From contig MNCI01013723.1 in NCBI GenBank assembly GCA_015680685.1, forward strand, positions 85,306 through 149,305: a DNA stretch of 64,000 nucleotides, read 5' to 3'. Below the pieces are notes generated by a model, which made no database searches, had not been told where the DNA came from, and saw nothing but the letters and a program-made list of their open reading frames with translations. Of this stretch, positions 1 to 10,340 are shown piece by piece. Position 1 is the first letter of the stretch. The number at the start of each line of letters is the position of its first letter. The DNA is from Gnetum montanum. Taxonomy: Eukaryota > Streptophyta > Gnetopsida > Gnetales > Gnetaceae. A program made the translations under genes and the position numbers.

Positions 1-1800
1 TGGTAGTGGTTCCTCCATGGGTGCTTTTCCTTTGTCCTGTGCACCAAGCTTCTGAGATTGATACCATTAAAAAGGCACCTAACATTTCTCCTCTTCTATC
101 CAAGGATTATGAGTCGTCCATGCTGGTGTTCCAATGTTTGATGAAGTCAGCACTTTCCATGGACATAGTAGCTACAGGAACACTTGATTGGCCTTGACAT
201 GCTATGTCGCAAATAGCCGTTGTTCCTCTTCATAGGCTTGGGCCCTGACCTCTCCACATTTTTCTTGGTTAGATCATGTAGTGACAGGAGTTCCCTGATG
301 GATGCTGAATGATTGTGCCTCCTACTCCACATGTTCTACATGAGGTCCTTGGCTTTTACCTCCCCCTAGATGTTTAGTTGCACCTTGAGAAGGTCCTTCT
401 TGTTGTCCTCTTTTAGGGGCCATCTATAATCACACAAAGATCAATTGTTAATAAGGTTATTGAAAGAAGTTCAATTATTTCATACCTTACTTATTTCCTT
501 TAGTAAATGTTAAATTATTTGCTTAGTGTGATTTCAGAGTTAGAAAATTTTTTTAAGGAAGTTGCCCTAAAATTTTAATGTCAGACATGGTTTGTTTAGG
601 TGACACATCAAAGGACATGTAATGGTTTTAAGGAACATTTGATAAAATGATGACAAAGGAAAGAATACATTTAGCAACGAAGTGCTCAGAGGGTATAAAA
701 TGATGTGGTGGTGAGCAACAAGTACAAATTACAAAAGTCATGCAGGTGGATCCTCCCCAAAGCAGGTTCCTACCTATAATGCCCTTACGCAACCACACCT
801 TAAAATGTCTGTAGGCACTAGAAGGGTTAAATGTAATCCACACCAATTCCACAAAACACACACATGTAGATACCACTGTGATGAGTTATGAATTCATTGC
901 TACACAAGACACGAGTCACAAATACATGAATAGCAAAATGAGGTGAATTGTAGAAGGGATTTTAGAGATTGGAACATGAGGTAACTGGCCTAGGGCACAA
1001 TGAGTCTTGAGTGTAGGGTATGATTAATGTGTCATTAACCAATCACTCCAAAATCAAGACCAAGTCCATTCCTTCGATCAGTGACATCGCATTGTTTCAT
1101 CCCATGGTGGACATTCATAAGAGGATCATGACAGCAAAGCGTACGATCACTTGGTGTTTTGTACAAGGGCAGAGTGATTGGGAATTTGTGGCACACTTGT
1201 CTTGATCTTTTTATCACTTTTTACTTGGCCGCCTTGGCACACTTTTTTTTCTCTTTTTTTTTTGTAAATGAATGCTTAGGCTAGAGAAGTCTCCTACCTT
1301 CAGGCATGGGTGCATGTCTTTCCAGTGGGACCCCCTAGAATAGCATTGAGTTTCCTTAATTGAGTGCCTTTTTATTACTCTTATTCTCATTTTTCATTAG
1401 ATCTACAAGGATCTTAGTACAACCAAGCTGCATGATAACTCCTACAGATGTCACCAAAGAGAATCCACAAGTCCCCTTGATGTCACACCCTGGCCATTCC
1501 CGCTTAGTCCATCCTTCTTTTCTCTGGGTATAATGAACACAAGATTACTTTTAAGTTTTTATGATAAAAAGAACATCATCGTACCCAAAGTAGAACCTCT
1601 TATTAATAAAATGGGTGAGTGGATGTTGTGGGCTCACTGTCCAAGTAATTAGTCACTTGAGAATTGATAGCATAGAACAACACCTCAACCAACGAGTCAC
1701 ATGAGTGTTTATTCATAGATGAGATTACCCATAAAAAGATAAAAATACAAAAAGGAAAAAAAATAAATTGAAAGAAGAAAAACTGGAAAACAAAAAATTA
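1..1800 (-). other. Unresolved 3' part of gypsy element H
   Basis: This stretch lies downstream of the gag region of element H when read on the minus strand. I see no protease, RT or integrase motif. Minus-strand reading of about 1-420 gives a broken frame rich in charged residues, Gln and Gly with several stops, which could be decayed coding sequence. An 83-codon open stretch at 628-876 (minus) matches no family I know. An A-rich tract lies at about 1736-1830. The assignment to element H rests only on position and orientation. Confidence 0.3.
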
Positions 1801-1805
1801 TAAAA

Positions 1806-2954
1806 TTAAAGAAAAGGAAAACATTTATTAATTTTGTTGTTGCTAGAATGGGGGATACCCCCCATAACTAAACAGTTGAGCATGGCTAGAATTAATAAAT
1901 GGAAGGTTGGGATCCTTGCATGTTGGAAATATTGCAACCTAATCATACTTACCCCATTGGGGTTCACACACTTGATTAGAGTTGACATAGTGGGGAAAGT
2001 TATAAGATGTGGTTAATTTATAAGGAGTTGACCCACTATGGTACTTGTGACCATAAGATGGTATGCAAGGATCAACATGTCTCCCCATGTGGCTATATTC
2101 ATTGGGCCCCATGGTTGTTGGAGTATTAAGTGGTGGCCCTGATAATGTAACATGAGCCATTGGGTTCGAAGAGGAAGATGCACCACAATGTTGGACTTGT
2201 GTTGAATTGGCAAATGTAGTGATTTTTAAACTGAGGTTTCCCTTTCAATAGTCACATCTAAAGAAGGGACATCGATGATGTTGTGGAGGATTCCACTACT
2301 ATTGACAGTAGAAGCACAAGTAAAGTTTGTGGGTTGACGCTGTGGTGCAAACCCTTTAGGTACAATTGGTGGCGATGTAAAAGGAGGTGAAGGATGAGAA
2401 TATTATTGTTGAGGAAAAGTGTAAGGTACATGAGGTGGTGGTCTTGTTAGTGAGGATATAGGTTGATAGTATTGAGGAGAATAAGAATAATGTGGCAAGA
2501 TATAGGATGTTGATCCAGTTGGGGAAACAGAATGTTGGACTTGATAAGCACTTAGGTTCGGATGGTATGAAGGGTGTAACCATTTTGGGGATGGCCTCCC
2601 CAATGACTTGGATTGTTGCCACTATGATTGAACACAGTATTTCTACATGAACTCTAGATGTAACATTCTTCCCCAATGCTCATGTAAATGTAACAAGATT
2701 TGGCATTGGCCCTTGGGATGATCGTATATGCAAATGTTACATTGATATGTATGATTGGCAGTTAAGTTCTTATTCTCTTCAACCCTTCTTTCTAATTGTC
2801 GAAATGTGTTTTGTCCTATTTCTTGGATTTTCATAACTCTATCTCCAATAATGTTGGCATATTCTCCACATTTTTCATGTATCCATTCCATCATCCTATT
2901 GATATTTGCCTCAAATTCATCCAATGATTGTAGTACTGGAAAAGATAGTTCCAC
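1806..2954 (-). pseudogene. Decayed gypsy gag, C-terminal half (element H)
   Basis: Minus-strand frames here look like the C-terminal half of a Ty3/gypsy Gag polyprotein, which packages element RNA into cytoplasmic particles. The open piece at 2643-2954 starts with a charged helical region and contains a Cys/His cluster (CNIC, then DHP, then C) resembling a degenerate nucleic-acid-binding knuckle. The pieces at 2403-2603 and 1939-2213 are rich in Pro, Tyr, Ser and Gln, as gag C-termini often are. Frames change several times and stops interrupt, so no functional protein is expected. It follows the gag core at 3375-3596 in the order expected for a minus-strand element. The gag assignment is good; the knuckle is tentative. 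Confidence 0.5.
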
Positions 2955-3374
2955 CTCCTTGTCGTGAGTTGATTTCTCCTCTTTATGGTTATGGACCCTC
3001 TCTAGGTTGAGATTTTGGTCCCATTAAGATTTTTCAACATTCTCCCATTTAGCCATTTATCCTTCTTCTTTTGCTACCTGCATCATAAGCTCTTGGAATT
3101 GATGGTTTTGTAGCTCATATAGTTGACCTCAGGCATACATCCCTAGGGTCTCCCTTGTTTCATTACAAAACCCATCTATGATATGGTACATTAGCCTCTC
3201 CTTGGAGAACCCATGGCCTGGGCAATTGTTTAACAGTGCATAATATCTTTCTAAGGCCATGTCCAAGGGTTCATGTTGCTCTTATTTCCATTCTTGGATT
3301 TGTCTCCTCAAGGCCGATACTCTGGCATAAGTTTGATATCTTTCATTGAAGATTTCTACCATTGTTGGCCAACA

Positions 3375-3839
3375 TCAGATTGATTTTGGTTTTAAGAACC
3401 TATACCATACTTTTGCATGGCCAACAAGTGTCATAGGAAAGAGCTTAAGTTTTTTCCATCCATTATCAATGTTATTCCATACACAAGCATCATAGAAGGC
3501 TCGTAAATGTTGTTGCAAATCTAAATCATAGCCTCCTAAAAACTTAGGAAAGTTGTTTAAGTCAAGCCTGGGTAGACGGTGTTCCTTATGATGCATGCGG
3601 GATATTCAAACAACCTGTTGTATTTCCATTAGGCTTGTAGTGGCTAGTAGGGGTTCATTGTCACTAGGTATGTTATGTGTTTGTGAGTTGGGATGATGTT
3701 GTTTGTGTTTATGCTGAAAGGAGATCCCTACATCAGATTGGGTACTCCAAACTTTATCTTCATCATCATATAATTTGTTGGTTCTCCAATGAATTGCCTC
3801 ACTAGTTGTTGCATTGTCAGAGTCTTGTGAGAGAGACAT
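3375..3839 (-). pseudogene. Gypsy gag N-terminus and capsid core (element H)
   Basis: Two adjacent minus-strand open pieces form the gag start. The first (3606-3839) begins with Met just downstream of the primer site and is acidic and polar. The second (3375-3596) has the plant retrotransposon gag core pattern: FPKFLGG, then W..LKLFPMTLVGHAKVWY. In this domain family a hydrophobic FP.TL.G.A..WY helix is the hallmark. A frame break separates the pieces at about 3600. The LTR and primer site lie immediately upstream in minus orientation (3950-4809), which fixes this as the first gene of the element. The element is non-functional because of frameshifts here and further on. Confidence 0.72.
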
Positions 3840-3949
3840 GGTTGTGAACTTGTGTGTGATTTAATTGCAATTATTATTATTATTTATTATATTTTTTTCC
3901 AAAAAGATATGATCTTATATGATGTAACTAATCTAAATAACTAGCATCA

Positions 3950-3967
3950 TCCCTAGCAACAACGCCA
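3950..3967 (-). other. Primer-binding site, tRNA-Asp type (element H)
   Basis: Minus strand reads TGGCGTTGTTGCTAGGGA directly after the LTR end. It matches the tRNA-Asp-complementary site known for Athila-type elements (TGGCGCCGTTGCCGGGGA) except at four positions, all transitions. It marks where minus-strand DNA synthesis would start and fixes the LTR boundary and element orientation. Confidence 0.75.
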
Positions 3968-4689
3968 ATGATGAGTGGCGAGGTACCCCTACACTCAACT
4001 ATACGAATACGAGCATTTCACACACAATCCGATCAAACTCCGTAGATGGGCTAGTTGTGGTATCTAGATAGTTACTTGTTGATTGCAGTTTGTTATCTTC
4101 CCACCTAGACTAGTATTTGCTTTTTCACATATGGTTTAGTCCAAAGTCAGGTGTATGATGTGGTCCTAAGCTAGTGCTACTCCTAGAGGTAATGGAAATA
4201 ACTTTGATTAACCTAAGAGGGAAAGGATGAAGAGAGTCTAAGCTAGCCTAAGTGCGACGAGCATCCATCCCTTAATCATCTATACACATCTTGGACCTTG
4301 TTCATGACTACTACTAGGATTACCAAGTGCAGATCCTAGGTACGCTACTAAGTTACCAAGTAGTCACACTTAAATGCTCATGATTAAGTCGTACTCATTC
4401 CACATTTAAGGAGTTTAGGATGAAGAGATATTAACTATGGAAGCAATAAATAACAATAAAAATTAAATAATTAAACTAAGTGAATGTTGCAATAATGAAG
4501 TAATCTTGATCTTTATTTTTGGTCATGTGCATGTCCAAGTACGTCACACTCAAATAAAGGATGCCATACAATTACAATCATCACACTGCAGGAATACACT
4601 GGGAGAAAGGGTTGAGAGGAAAAAATGACAAAAAGACTCTACTAAACTGACCTATTACTGACTTCTCTAACTCCGTGTGCCTACATGTG

Positions 4690-4697
4690 TATTTATA
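4690..4697 (-). promoter_or_regulatory. TATA box in LTR of element H
   Basis: Minus strand reads CCTATAAATACA, a good plant TATA box about 110 bp from the U3 end of the LTR and just downstream of the palindrome block at 4746-4773. Confidence 0.55.
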
Positions 4698-4745
4698 GGC
4701 CCGCACAGGAGTCGTGATATTGTGTATACGAGATCGTGAGCCAGG

Positions 4746-4773
4746 CCGTGATATCACGTACGTGATATCACGG
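4746..4773. repeat. Perfect 28-bp palindrome in LTR U3
   Basis: A perfect self-complementary sequence with core GATATCACGTACGTGATATC, flanked by CCGT and ACGG. Looser copies of the CGTGATATCACG half occur just upstream (about 4707-4740). It lies upstream of the minus-strand TATA box. The duplicated contig after the N at 5758 restarts inside this palindrome. Confidence 0.9.
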
Positions 4774-4837
4774 GTGCAATATCATAACCTAATGAATCAC
4801 GATTCATCAACTTACCTTCAAAACAACTCAATGTAAC

Positions 4838-5757
4838 AAATATGTTATTTCCTAGATTTATTTTATTCCAAATCTTTCAAAGAATTTATTAAGTGTGGGG
4901 CAATTATGTTGCAATCGGTATCATGTTGAATTTGAAAAAGATGTTTGTAAAATTTCTAAGGCTAATGATGATAAAGGTATTGTCATTATCCCTATAAGAA
5001 AGAATCAGATGTACAAGTTGCAAATGCAAAAGGATGTTCATTGTCTCACTGTCACTGAAGACATAGCATGGTTATGGAATGCTCAATTAGGACATGTCAA
5101 CTTTGGCTTAACAAACTACATGTAAAAAGGAGAAATTGTAAGAGGTATGCCAAATTTTTCTTTGCCAGATAATCATGATTGTGGCATATGTCAACTAGGA
5201 AAAATTATGAGGTTACCGTTTTCTAGAAAAGAACATAGATCTTAAGAAAAATTAGCTAGAGTTCATATGGATTTATGCGATCCCATGCAAACATTGAGCC
5301 TAGGTAAAAACCAATATATGTTAATCATAGTGGATGATTTTTCAAGAATTTCTTTGGGGTATTTATGAAATTAAAAGATCAAACATTGGGATTTTTTAAG
5401 GAATTCAAGGTGAAAGTAGAAAATCAAAGTGGCAATATAATTAAGAAAATCCGAACATATCGTGGTTGTGAATTTTTATCAAATAAATTTGATGAATTTT
5501 GAAATAAAAATGGGATTTTTCATCAAACTACAACATCATTTACACCTAAACAAAATGGCATCACTGAGAGGAAAAATAGAACAGTGGTTGAAATGGCAAG
5601 GTGTCTACTTCAAATGTTAGGTTTAGAGAATAAGTTTTGGGTAGAAGCTTGTGCAACATCAATTTATCTTTTAAATAGGGTGTCATCAAGATCAATTCAA
5701 AATAAAACACCATATGAATTATGGCATAGTCATCCACCAAATATCTCTTTTATAAAA
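4838..5757 (+). pseudogene. Copia pre-integrase and integrase core, copy 1
   Basis: The 76-codon open piece at 4895-5125 has the GAG-pre-integrase pattern (N-terminal LLSVGQL, later WNAQLGHVN). It is followed by decayed integrase core: CGICQLGK zinc ligands, VHMDLCDP carrying the first catalytic Asp, then IIVDDFSR. At 5545-5757 it gives TERKNRTVVEMAR and a long frame ending in HPPNISF, typical of the third catalytic block and what follows. The N at 5758 cuts it, and the sequence then restarts at the equivalent of 4748. Confidence 0.8.
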
Positions 5758-5758
5758 N

Positions 5759-6333
5759 GTGATATCACGTACGTGATATCACGGGTGCAATATCATAACC
5801 TAATGAATCACGATTCATCAACTTACCTTCAAAACAACTCAATGTAACAAATATGTTATTTCCTAGATTTATTTTATTCCAAATCTTTCAAAGAATTTAT
5901 TAAGTGTGGGGCAATTATGTTGCAATCGGTATCATGTTGAATTTGAAAAAGATGTTTGTAAAATTTCTAAGGCTAATGATGATAAAGGTATTGTCATTAT
6001 CCCTATAAGAAAGAATCAGATGTACAAGTTGCAAATGCAAAAGGATGTTCATTGTCTCACTGTCACTGAAGACATAGCATGGTTATGGAATGCTCAATTA
6101 GGACATGTCAACTTTGGCTTAACAAACTACATGTAAAAAGGAGAAATTGTAAGAGGTATGCCAAATTTTTCTTTGCCAGATAATCATGATTGTGGCATAT
6201 GTCAACTAGGAAAAATTATGAGGTTACCGTTTTCTAGAAAAGAACATAGATCTTAAGAAAAATTAGCTATAGTTCATATGGATTTATGCGATCCCATGCA
6301 AACATTGAGCCTAGGTAAAAACCAATATATGTT
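5759..6333 (+). repeat. Probable assembly duplicate of 4748-5325
   Basis: After the single N at 5758 the sequence repeats 4748 onward essentially base for base, including the same stops and the same 76-codon frame (5906-6136 equals 4895-5125). The one difference I found is GCTATAGTT here against GCTAGAGTT in the first copy. This near-identity contrasts with the heavy divergence of true repeats in this window, so it is best read as two overlapping contigs left unmerged. Confidence 0.85.
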
Positions 6334-6334
6334 N

Positions 6335-7121
6335 GAGTTCATATGGATTTATGCGATCCCATGCAAACATTGAGCCTAGGTAAAAACCAATATATGTTAA
6401 TCATAGTGGATGATTTTTCAAGAATTTCTTTGGGGTATTTATGAAATTAAAAGATCAAACATTGGGATTTTTTAAGGAATTCAAGGTGAAAGTAGAAAAT
6501 CAAAGTGGCAATATAATTAAGAAAATCCGAACATATCGTGGTTGTGAATTTTTATCAAATAAATTTGATGAATTTTGAAATAAAAATGGGATTTTTCATC
6601 AAACTACAACATCATTTACACCTAAACAAAATGGCATCACTGAGAGGAAAAATAGAACAGTGGTTGAAATGGCAAGGTGTCTACTTCAAATGTTAGGTTT
6701 AGAGAATAAGTTTTGGGTAGAAGCTTGTGCAACATCAATTTATCTTTTAAATAGGGTGTCATCAAGATCAATTCAAAATAAAACACCATATGAATTATGG
6801 CATAGTCATCCACCAAATATCTCTTTTATAAAATTCTTTGGATCTCCTTGCTACGTGCAAATCCCTACACAAAATTAGCAAATATTATATATGAAAGCTA
6901 TACATTGTATTTTCCTTGGTCATGTCACAATGTCCAAAGCCTACAAATGTTATAATGAAAAAAATAAAAAGGTGATAGAATCACATGATGTGGTTTTCCA
7001 AGAAAAGTTTAGCGATGTTAAAATTATAGAACATGAAGTCATGAGAACCAATATTACACAAAGTGAATCAGATCTGCAACCATCTCAACATGATGGTTTC
7101 ACCAATGATCTACAACAATAA
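6335..7121 (+). pseudogene. Copia integrase core and C-terminal region, copy 2
   Basis: After the N at 6334 the integrase sequence continues, re-reading about 65 bp (GAGTTCATATGGATTTATGC onward). The frame at 6660-6878 carries the region after the catalytic Glu (KFWVEACATSIYLLNR, YELWHSHPPN, FFGSPCY). The frame at 6891-7121 is the integrase C-terminal region (CIFLGHVTMSKAYKCYN, then VVFQEK). This matches copia integrase, whose role is strand transfer of cDNA ends. A TAG at 6877-6879 and earlier stops make it non-functional. Confidence 0.82.
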
Positions 7122-7949
7122 TCTCTTTTGAATAGTGGCAAACACAAATTACTATCCAAGACTCCCATCACGTCACCACCCATCATTCAAACAATATGCA
7201 AATTTCTTATTTATGCACCATGCAAGCCTCAAAATTCTAGCCGAATTCTTCTCACTTTTTTGGTGACGTCTAGCACCCTAATGCATTGGAAAGATTCATG
7301 CAGATAATAGAAAATTCAAGTCCAGCACTGCACCACCAATGAACATTCTCACTTGTGGCACAGGAACTAGCAGAAAATGTGCCTGTTGTTGCCAACTTTC
7401 AATATGAATTTGCAGTAGTAATAAGCCCAAACCAATGACTAGCTTTTTTTGCATATCATATACAACCTTTGCATGGTCATAAAACTCATAATGTAAGGAT
7501 TCTAGCTACCTATACACAATTTTTTTCACATGTACATCAATGTCAAAATTTGGAGATAGATTGTACAGCTACTAATCATCTGTTTCCTCATTTTATGAAA
7601 TCAATCCCACCTAAAATTATTTCCAACATAGCTCCACATTAGGATAAAAATCATAATGTTTCTTGTGCCAATACAATGCAGTAGTATCATAAGATATCAT
7701 TCCCACTTACAGGCCAAACCTCTGCAATAGTGCCATCACAAATCATTTTCTCTAACACACATTCTACATCAATAATGTCCACTCCATGGCAGATTCCATC
7801 CACATCTTGGCTGGCTATCTATCATCAAGCCTCATAAATGCTAGATATGAATTTCAATAGGCACATGACCCATAGTCACTTTAAGGAGAACAATGTGCAC
7901 CTAACCTAGGATGTGGCAAACACTAAAAATGCTCTCCTCACCATTGTAG
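7122..7949 (+). other. Copia linker between integrase and RT, unrecognised
   Basis: About 830 bp with many stops in all frames lie between the integrase tail and the RT start. In copia elements this interval is a poorly conserved, Ser/Thr/Pro-rich linker, and the length fits. No motif is recognisable. Confidence 0.45.
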
Positions 7950-8600
7950 ATGATAAATTCTTTATGCTACTTATGTCGATGGAGGGGGAGCAATGATGGT
8001 TCACTGGAACCATCCACAATCAATGAAGTTGCACATGATACTGGTTGGATTGTTACCATGGAGAAAGAGCTGCAACAAATTCACAAAAATAATGCTTTGA
8101 GCCTAGTTCCTCCTTCACCTAGTAAGCCAATAATTGGTTTAAAATGGATATTTAAAATTAAGAGAAATTAGTATGGTGAAATAGAAAAATTCAAAGCTCA
8201 CCTAATTGCCAAAGGATATCTCCAACAACAAGGTAGAGACTTTGATGATAACTTTGCTCCTATTTCACAGACGAAATTAGTGAGAATCTTTCTTGCCATT
8301 GCTACACAAGCTAGCTATGTGGTTGATCAACTAGATGTGGCCTCTACATTCCTCAATGGATTTCTTAATGAAGAAGTTTACATGGAACAACCACTAGGCT
8401 TCATTAATGAAGGAAAATGATATCATGTTTACAAGCTCCATAAAGCATTATACAGACTCAACCAAGCTCGATGTGCATGGTATGCATGTGTTCATGCATT
8501 TTTCATGCAAGAAGGCTTCACCAATCTTTAGTCCCAAACAACTATATACAAAAAGATATCCAATATGTTGTATATTACCTTTCTCGGTTCATGCAAGATC
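7950..8600 (+). pseudogene. Copia reverse transcriptase remnant
   Basis: Frames give the copia RVT_2 family landmarks in order: TMEKELQQIHKNN, IGLKWIFKIKRN, FKAHLIAKGYLQQQGRDF, then VDQLDVASTFLNGFLNEEVY with MEQPLGF, then VYKLHKALYRLNQA. In the family DVxxAFLNG carries a catalytic Asp (here DVASTFLNG) and the YVDD block follows later. I do not see a clear YVDD, and the frame is lost after about 8530. Stops at about 8170 and 8420 also break it. Confidence 0.82.
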
Positions 8601-9205
8601 TGCATGAATCACATTGGAAAGCTACAAAATGGATTTTGTGATACCTGAAAACTACTATAGATTATGGGATCATATTTCATTGACATAAAAATTTCAAGAT
8701 ATGGGAATACACTAATGTAAATTAGGGAGGTGACCTTGAAGATCGAAAGTCAACTTCTAGTTTTTATTTTTTCTTTGGTCCATCACTTATCTCTTGGGGA
8801 TCAAAGAAGCAATCTATAGTTACACTCTCAATAGTAGAAGCAAAATACATAGCTACATCAAATGCTGCTACTCAAGCCATATAGATCCACTCCATTTTCA
8901 TTGAAATGGGATATACACTTGAATCTTCCATTTTCTTATACTGTGATAGCATAAGTGCTATTGTGATGGCTCATAATTCTATTCATCATGGGCGTTCCAA
9001 GCACATAGATATCAAGTATCATCATCTCAGAAGCTGAATCCAAGACAACATACTCAACATGGAACATTGTGCAACTGGAGCACAAATGATATTTATTTTT
9101 ACCAAGATTCTGACTTGTGAGAAGTTTGAATCTTTCAGAGACTTTCTTGGAGTGGAACCTCTTACCATCATGGGCAGAGGGGTGTTTGTGGAATATGATG
9201 ACTAG
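8600..9205 (+). pseudogene. Copia RNase H remnant
   Basis: This decayed C-terminal RNase H would degrade the RNA of the RNA-DNA hybrid. Landmarks are DRKSTSSFYFFFG and LISWGSKKQS, then TLSIVEAKYIATSNAATQA, then LYCDSISAI, then HHGRSKHIDIKYHHLR and the terminal FTKILTCEKFESFRDFLGV. These follow the copia pattern closely. The frame ends at TAG 9203-9205, two bases before the proposed 3' LTR. Several in-frame stops are present. Confidence 0.82.
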
Positions 9206-9206
9206 A

Positions 9207-9505
9207 TGTTCCACAATAGAATTAGATAGATCTCATCTATAAATCTATATTAAATAAGATAACATCCTATTCATGTAATTCTTATCCAATTCCATGTTTA
9301 GTTTTTCCTATATTAAAAAGATCCTTAAATAAGATGATAAGGATCATCCCCATGATTTTCAAGATTCATGCTTATCTTACCAAATCTATGCTTGGAAGAT
9401 CAAGGCCTATATAATTATAGCAACATATATTCATTGATGAAATATAAGGAATATAGAAGAGATATAGAAGTAAGAGAGTTTCACAAGAGTGTGCTTGTTC
9501 TAACA
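9207..9505 (+). repeat. Proposed 3' LTR of the copia element
   Basis: Begins TGTTCCACAATAG right after the pol stop and ends TTCTAACA, giving short TGTT/AACA inverted ends over 299 bp. TATATAATTA at 9408-9417 could be its TATA box. No clear polypurine tract precedes it; GGGCAGAGGGG at about 9173 is the nearest. The partner LTR is outside the window, so the ends are inferred. Confidence 0.5.
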
Positions 9506-9559
9506 AAGTGCTTTATTTCCTTTAAGCTTAGATCTAGATCCAGGGCCATTTATATTCTT

Positions 9560-10340
9560 CAAAAAAGACAAGGAATGCATCACCCCAAAGTAAGCATACC
9601 TAGACAACCTTGTTACAAGTACAAAAAGGACTTATTCACTCCTATCCCATTGAAAGAAACCAAGCATAAACTAGCACAACCAATGAAGGCAACTAAAAAA
9701 AATAGCTCTAACAACAAAAATACCAAAGGACCCTTCATAAAATTATAGAAGATTCCAAACATGCATCTTTATCTTAAGGTTAACTCCAAAACATTGAGGT
9801 TGTTAACTTATGTTTTTCCACAAAAAGTTTAATTTGAATTACTTTTACCTATTAATATTTTTTATATCTTATTAATTTGTTCTTTCATGAGTTAACATTA
9901 AATTACATTCTTAATCATTTGGAATACAGTGTTTCACACTCCGATTTTTTTTGTTTCAATGTCACATCCCATCTAATTTGTAGTGCCCCTTGTTTGTAAC
10001 AGAACTATTATTTTCTCCTAACTTTAAGATTGTATGAGAATGTCACTTTTGAATATATAACAATTATGCTAATTTTTTTTGGTTGTCAATTTATTTTCTC
10101 AATTAGTTAGGAATATATTTTAAGAATTGATTCCTCTACCCTGGCTACATTAATGAAAAGGAAGCTTATTGAAAACCCAAAATACCAAAGGTTTGCATGG
10201 TGGTAGTTTTTCCTATCTTAATATGAATTTTCTATTGAACAAATTCCTGGAAGTGTTAATCATCTTCCTAATGCCTAAACTAGAGAATTGAGATCCATAA
10301 TATTTTAGTTATCTCCAAGTTCCAGTTCAAGCTCATTCAA
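9560..10340 (+). repeat. Flank shared with locus B (44510-45277)
   Basis: From about 9560 to the LTR start this sequence matches 44510-45277 with roughly one mismatch in ten, for example AAACCAAGCATAAACTAGCA and CTTTATCTTAAGGTTAACTC in both. Except for the RNase H tail at 10142-10330 it has no recognisable coding. The open frame at 9368-9748 is not supported by conservation. The shared flank means A and B come from one ancestral insertion locus. Confidence 0.7.
10142..10330 (+). pseudogene. Caulimovirid-like RNase H tail, copy 1
   Basis: About 60 codons on the plus strand read as the end of an RNase H domain: a W, then LS.YEFSIEQIPGSVNHL, then a TREL-like end and a Ser-rich tail. In the plant pararetrovirus family Caulimoviridae the polyprotein ends at this point with N-H-L/F-A-D-x-L-T/S-R-E-F/L. 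Ty3/gypsy RNase H usually ends ADALSR instead. Two stops are present. It is very old, short and not functional. It ends about 10 bp before the LTR of element A. A decayed gypsy RNase H is the alternative. Confidence 0.5.

Larger units (their letters stand above)
3969..4809 (-). repeat. 5' LTR of gypsy element H
   Basis: In plus coordinates the block starts TGATGAGTGG and ends GATTCATCA, so it has the TG..CA ends and TGATGA/TCATCA inverted termini shared by several LTRs in this window. The end next to the primer site (3969-4010) is nearly identical to the end of the E1 5' LTR at 29150-29180, including GGGGTACCTCGCCACTCATC. A minus-strand TATAAATA box lies at 4690-4697, leaving about 110 bp of U3 that includes a perfect 28-bp palindrome. 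The partner LTR would lie left of the window. The flank beyond 4809 is copia coding sequence, so this element inserted into a copia element. Confidence 0.75.
4811..9205 (+). pseudogene. Ty1/copia pol remnant (outer element)
   Basis: A decayed copia polyprotein read in pieces on the plus strand, in the copia domain order: pre-integrase zinc region, integrase, reverse transcriptase, RNase H. It begins mid-protein at the element H insertion with NLSKNLLSVGQL, a typical copia motif, so the gag and protease part should lie left of the window. The product would copy element RNA and integrate the cDNA. Stops and frameshifts occur in every domain. The section 4748-5757 is repeated after the N at 5758, and about 65 bp again after the N at 6334. 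Removing these repeats shortens the true element by roughly 1.1 kb. Confidence 0.85.

Noticed and set aside
2755-2967. Plus-strand 70-codon frame opposite gag of element H
   Set aside because: Shadow of the minus-strand gag frame, with no family pattern of its own.
4895-6136. Two identical 76-codon copia frames as a true gene duplication
   Set aside because: Near-base-perfect repeat after a single N, restarting at an arbitrary point, is better explained by contig overlap.
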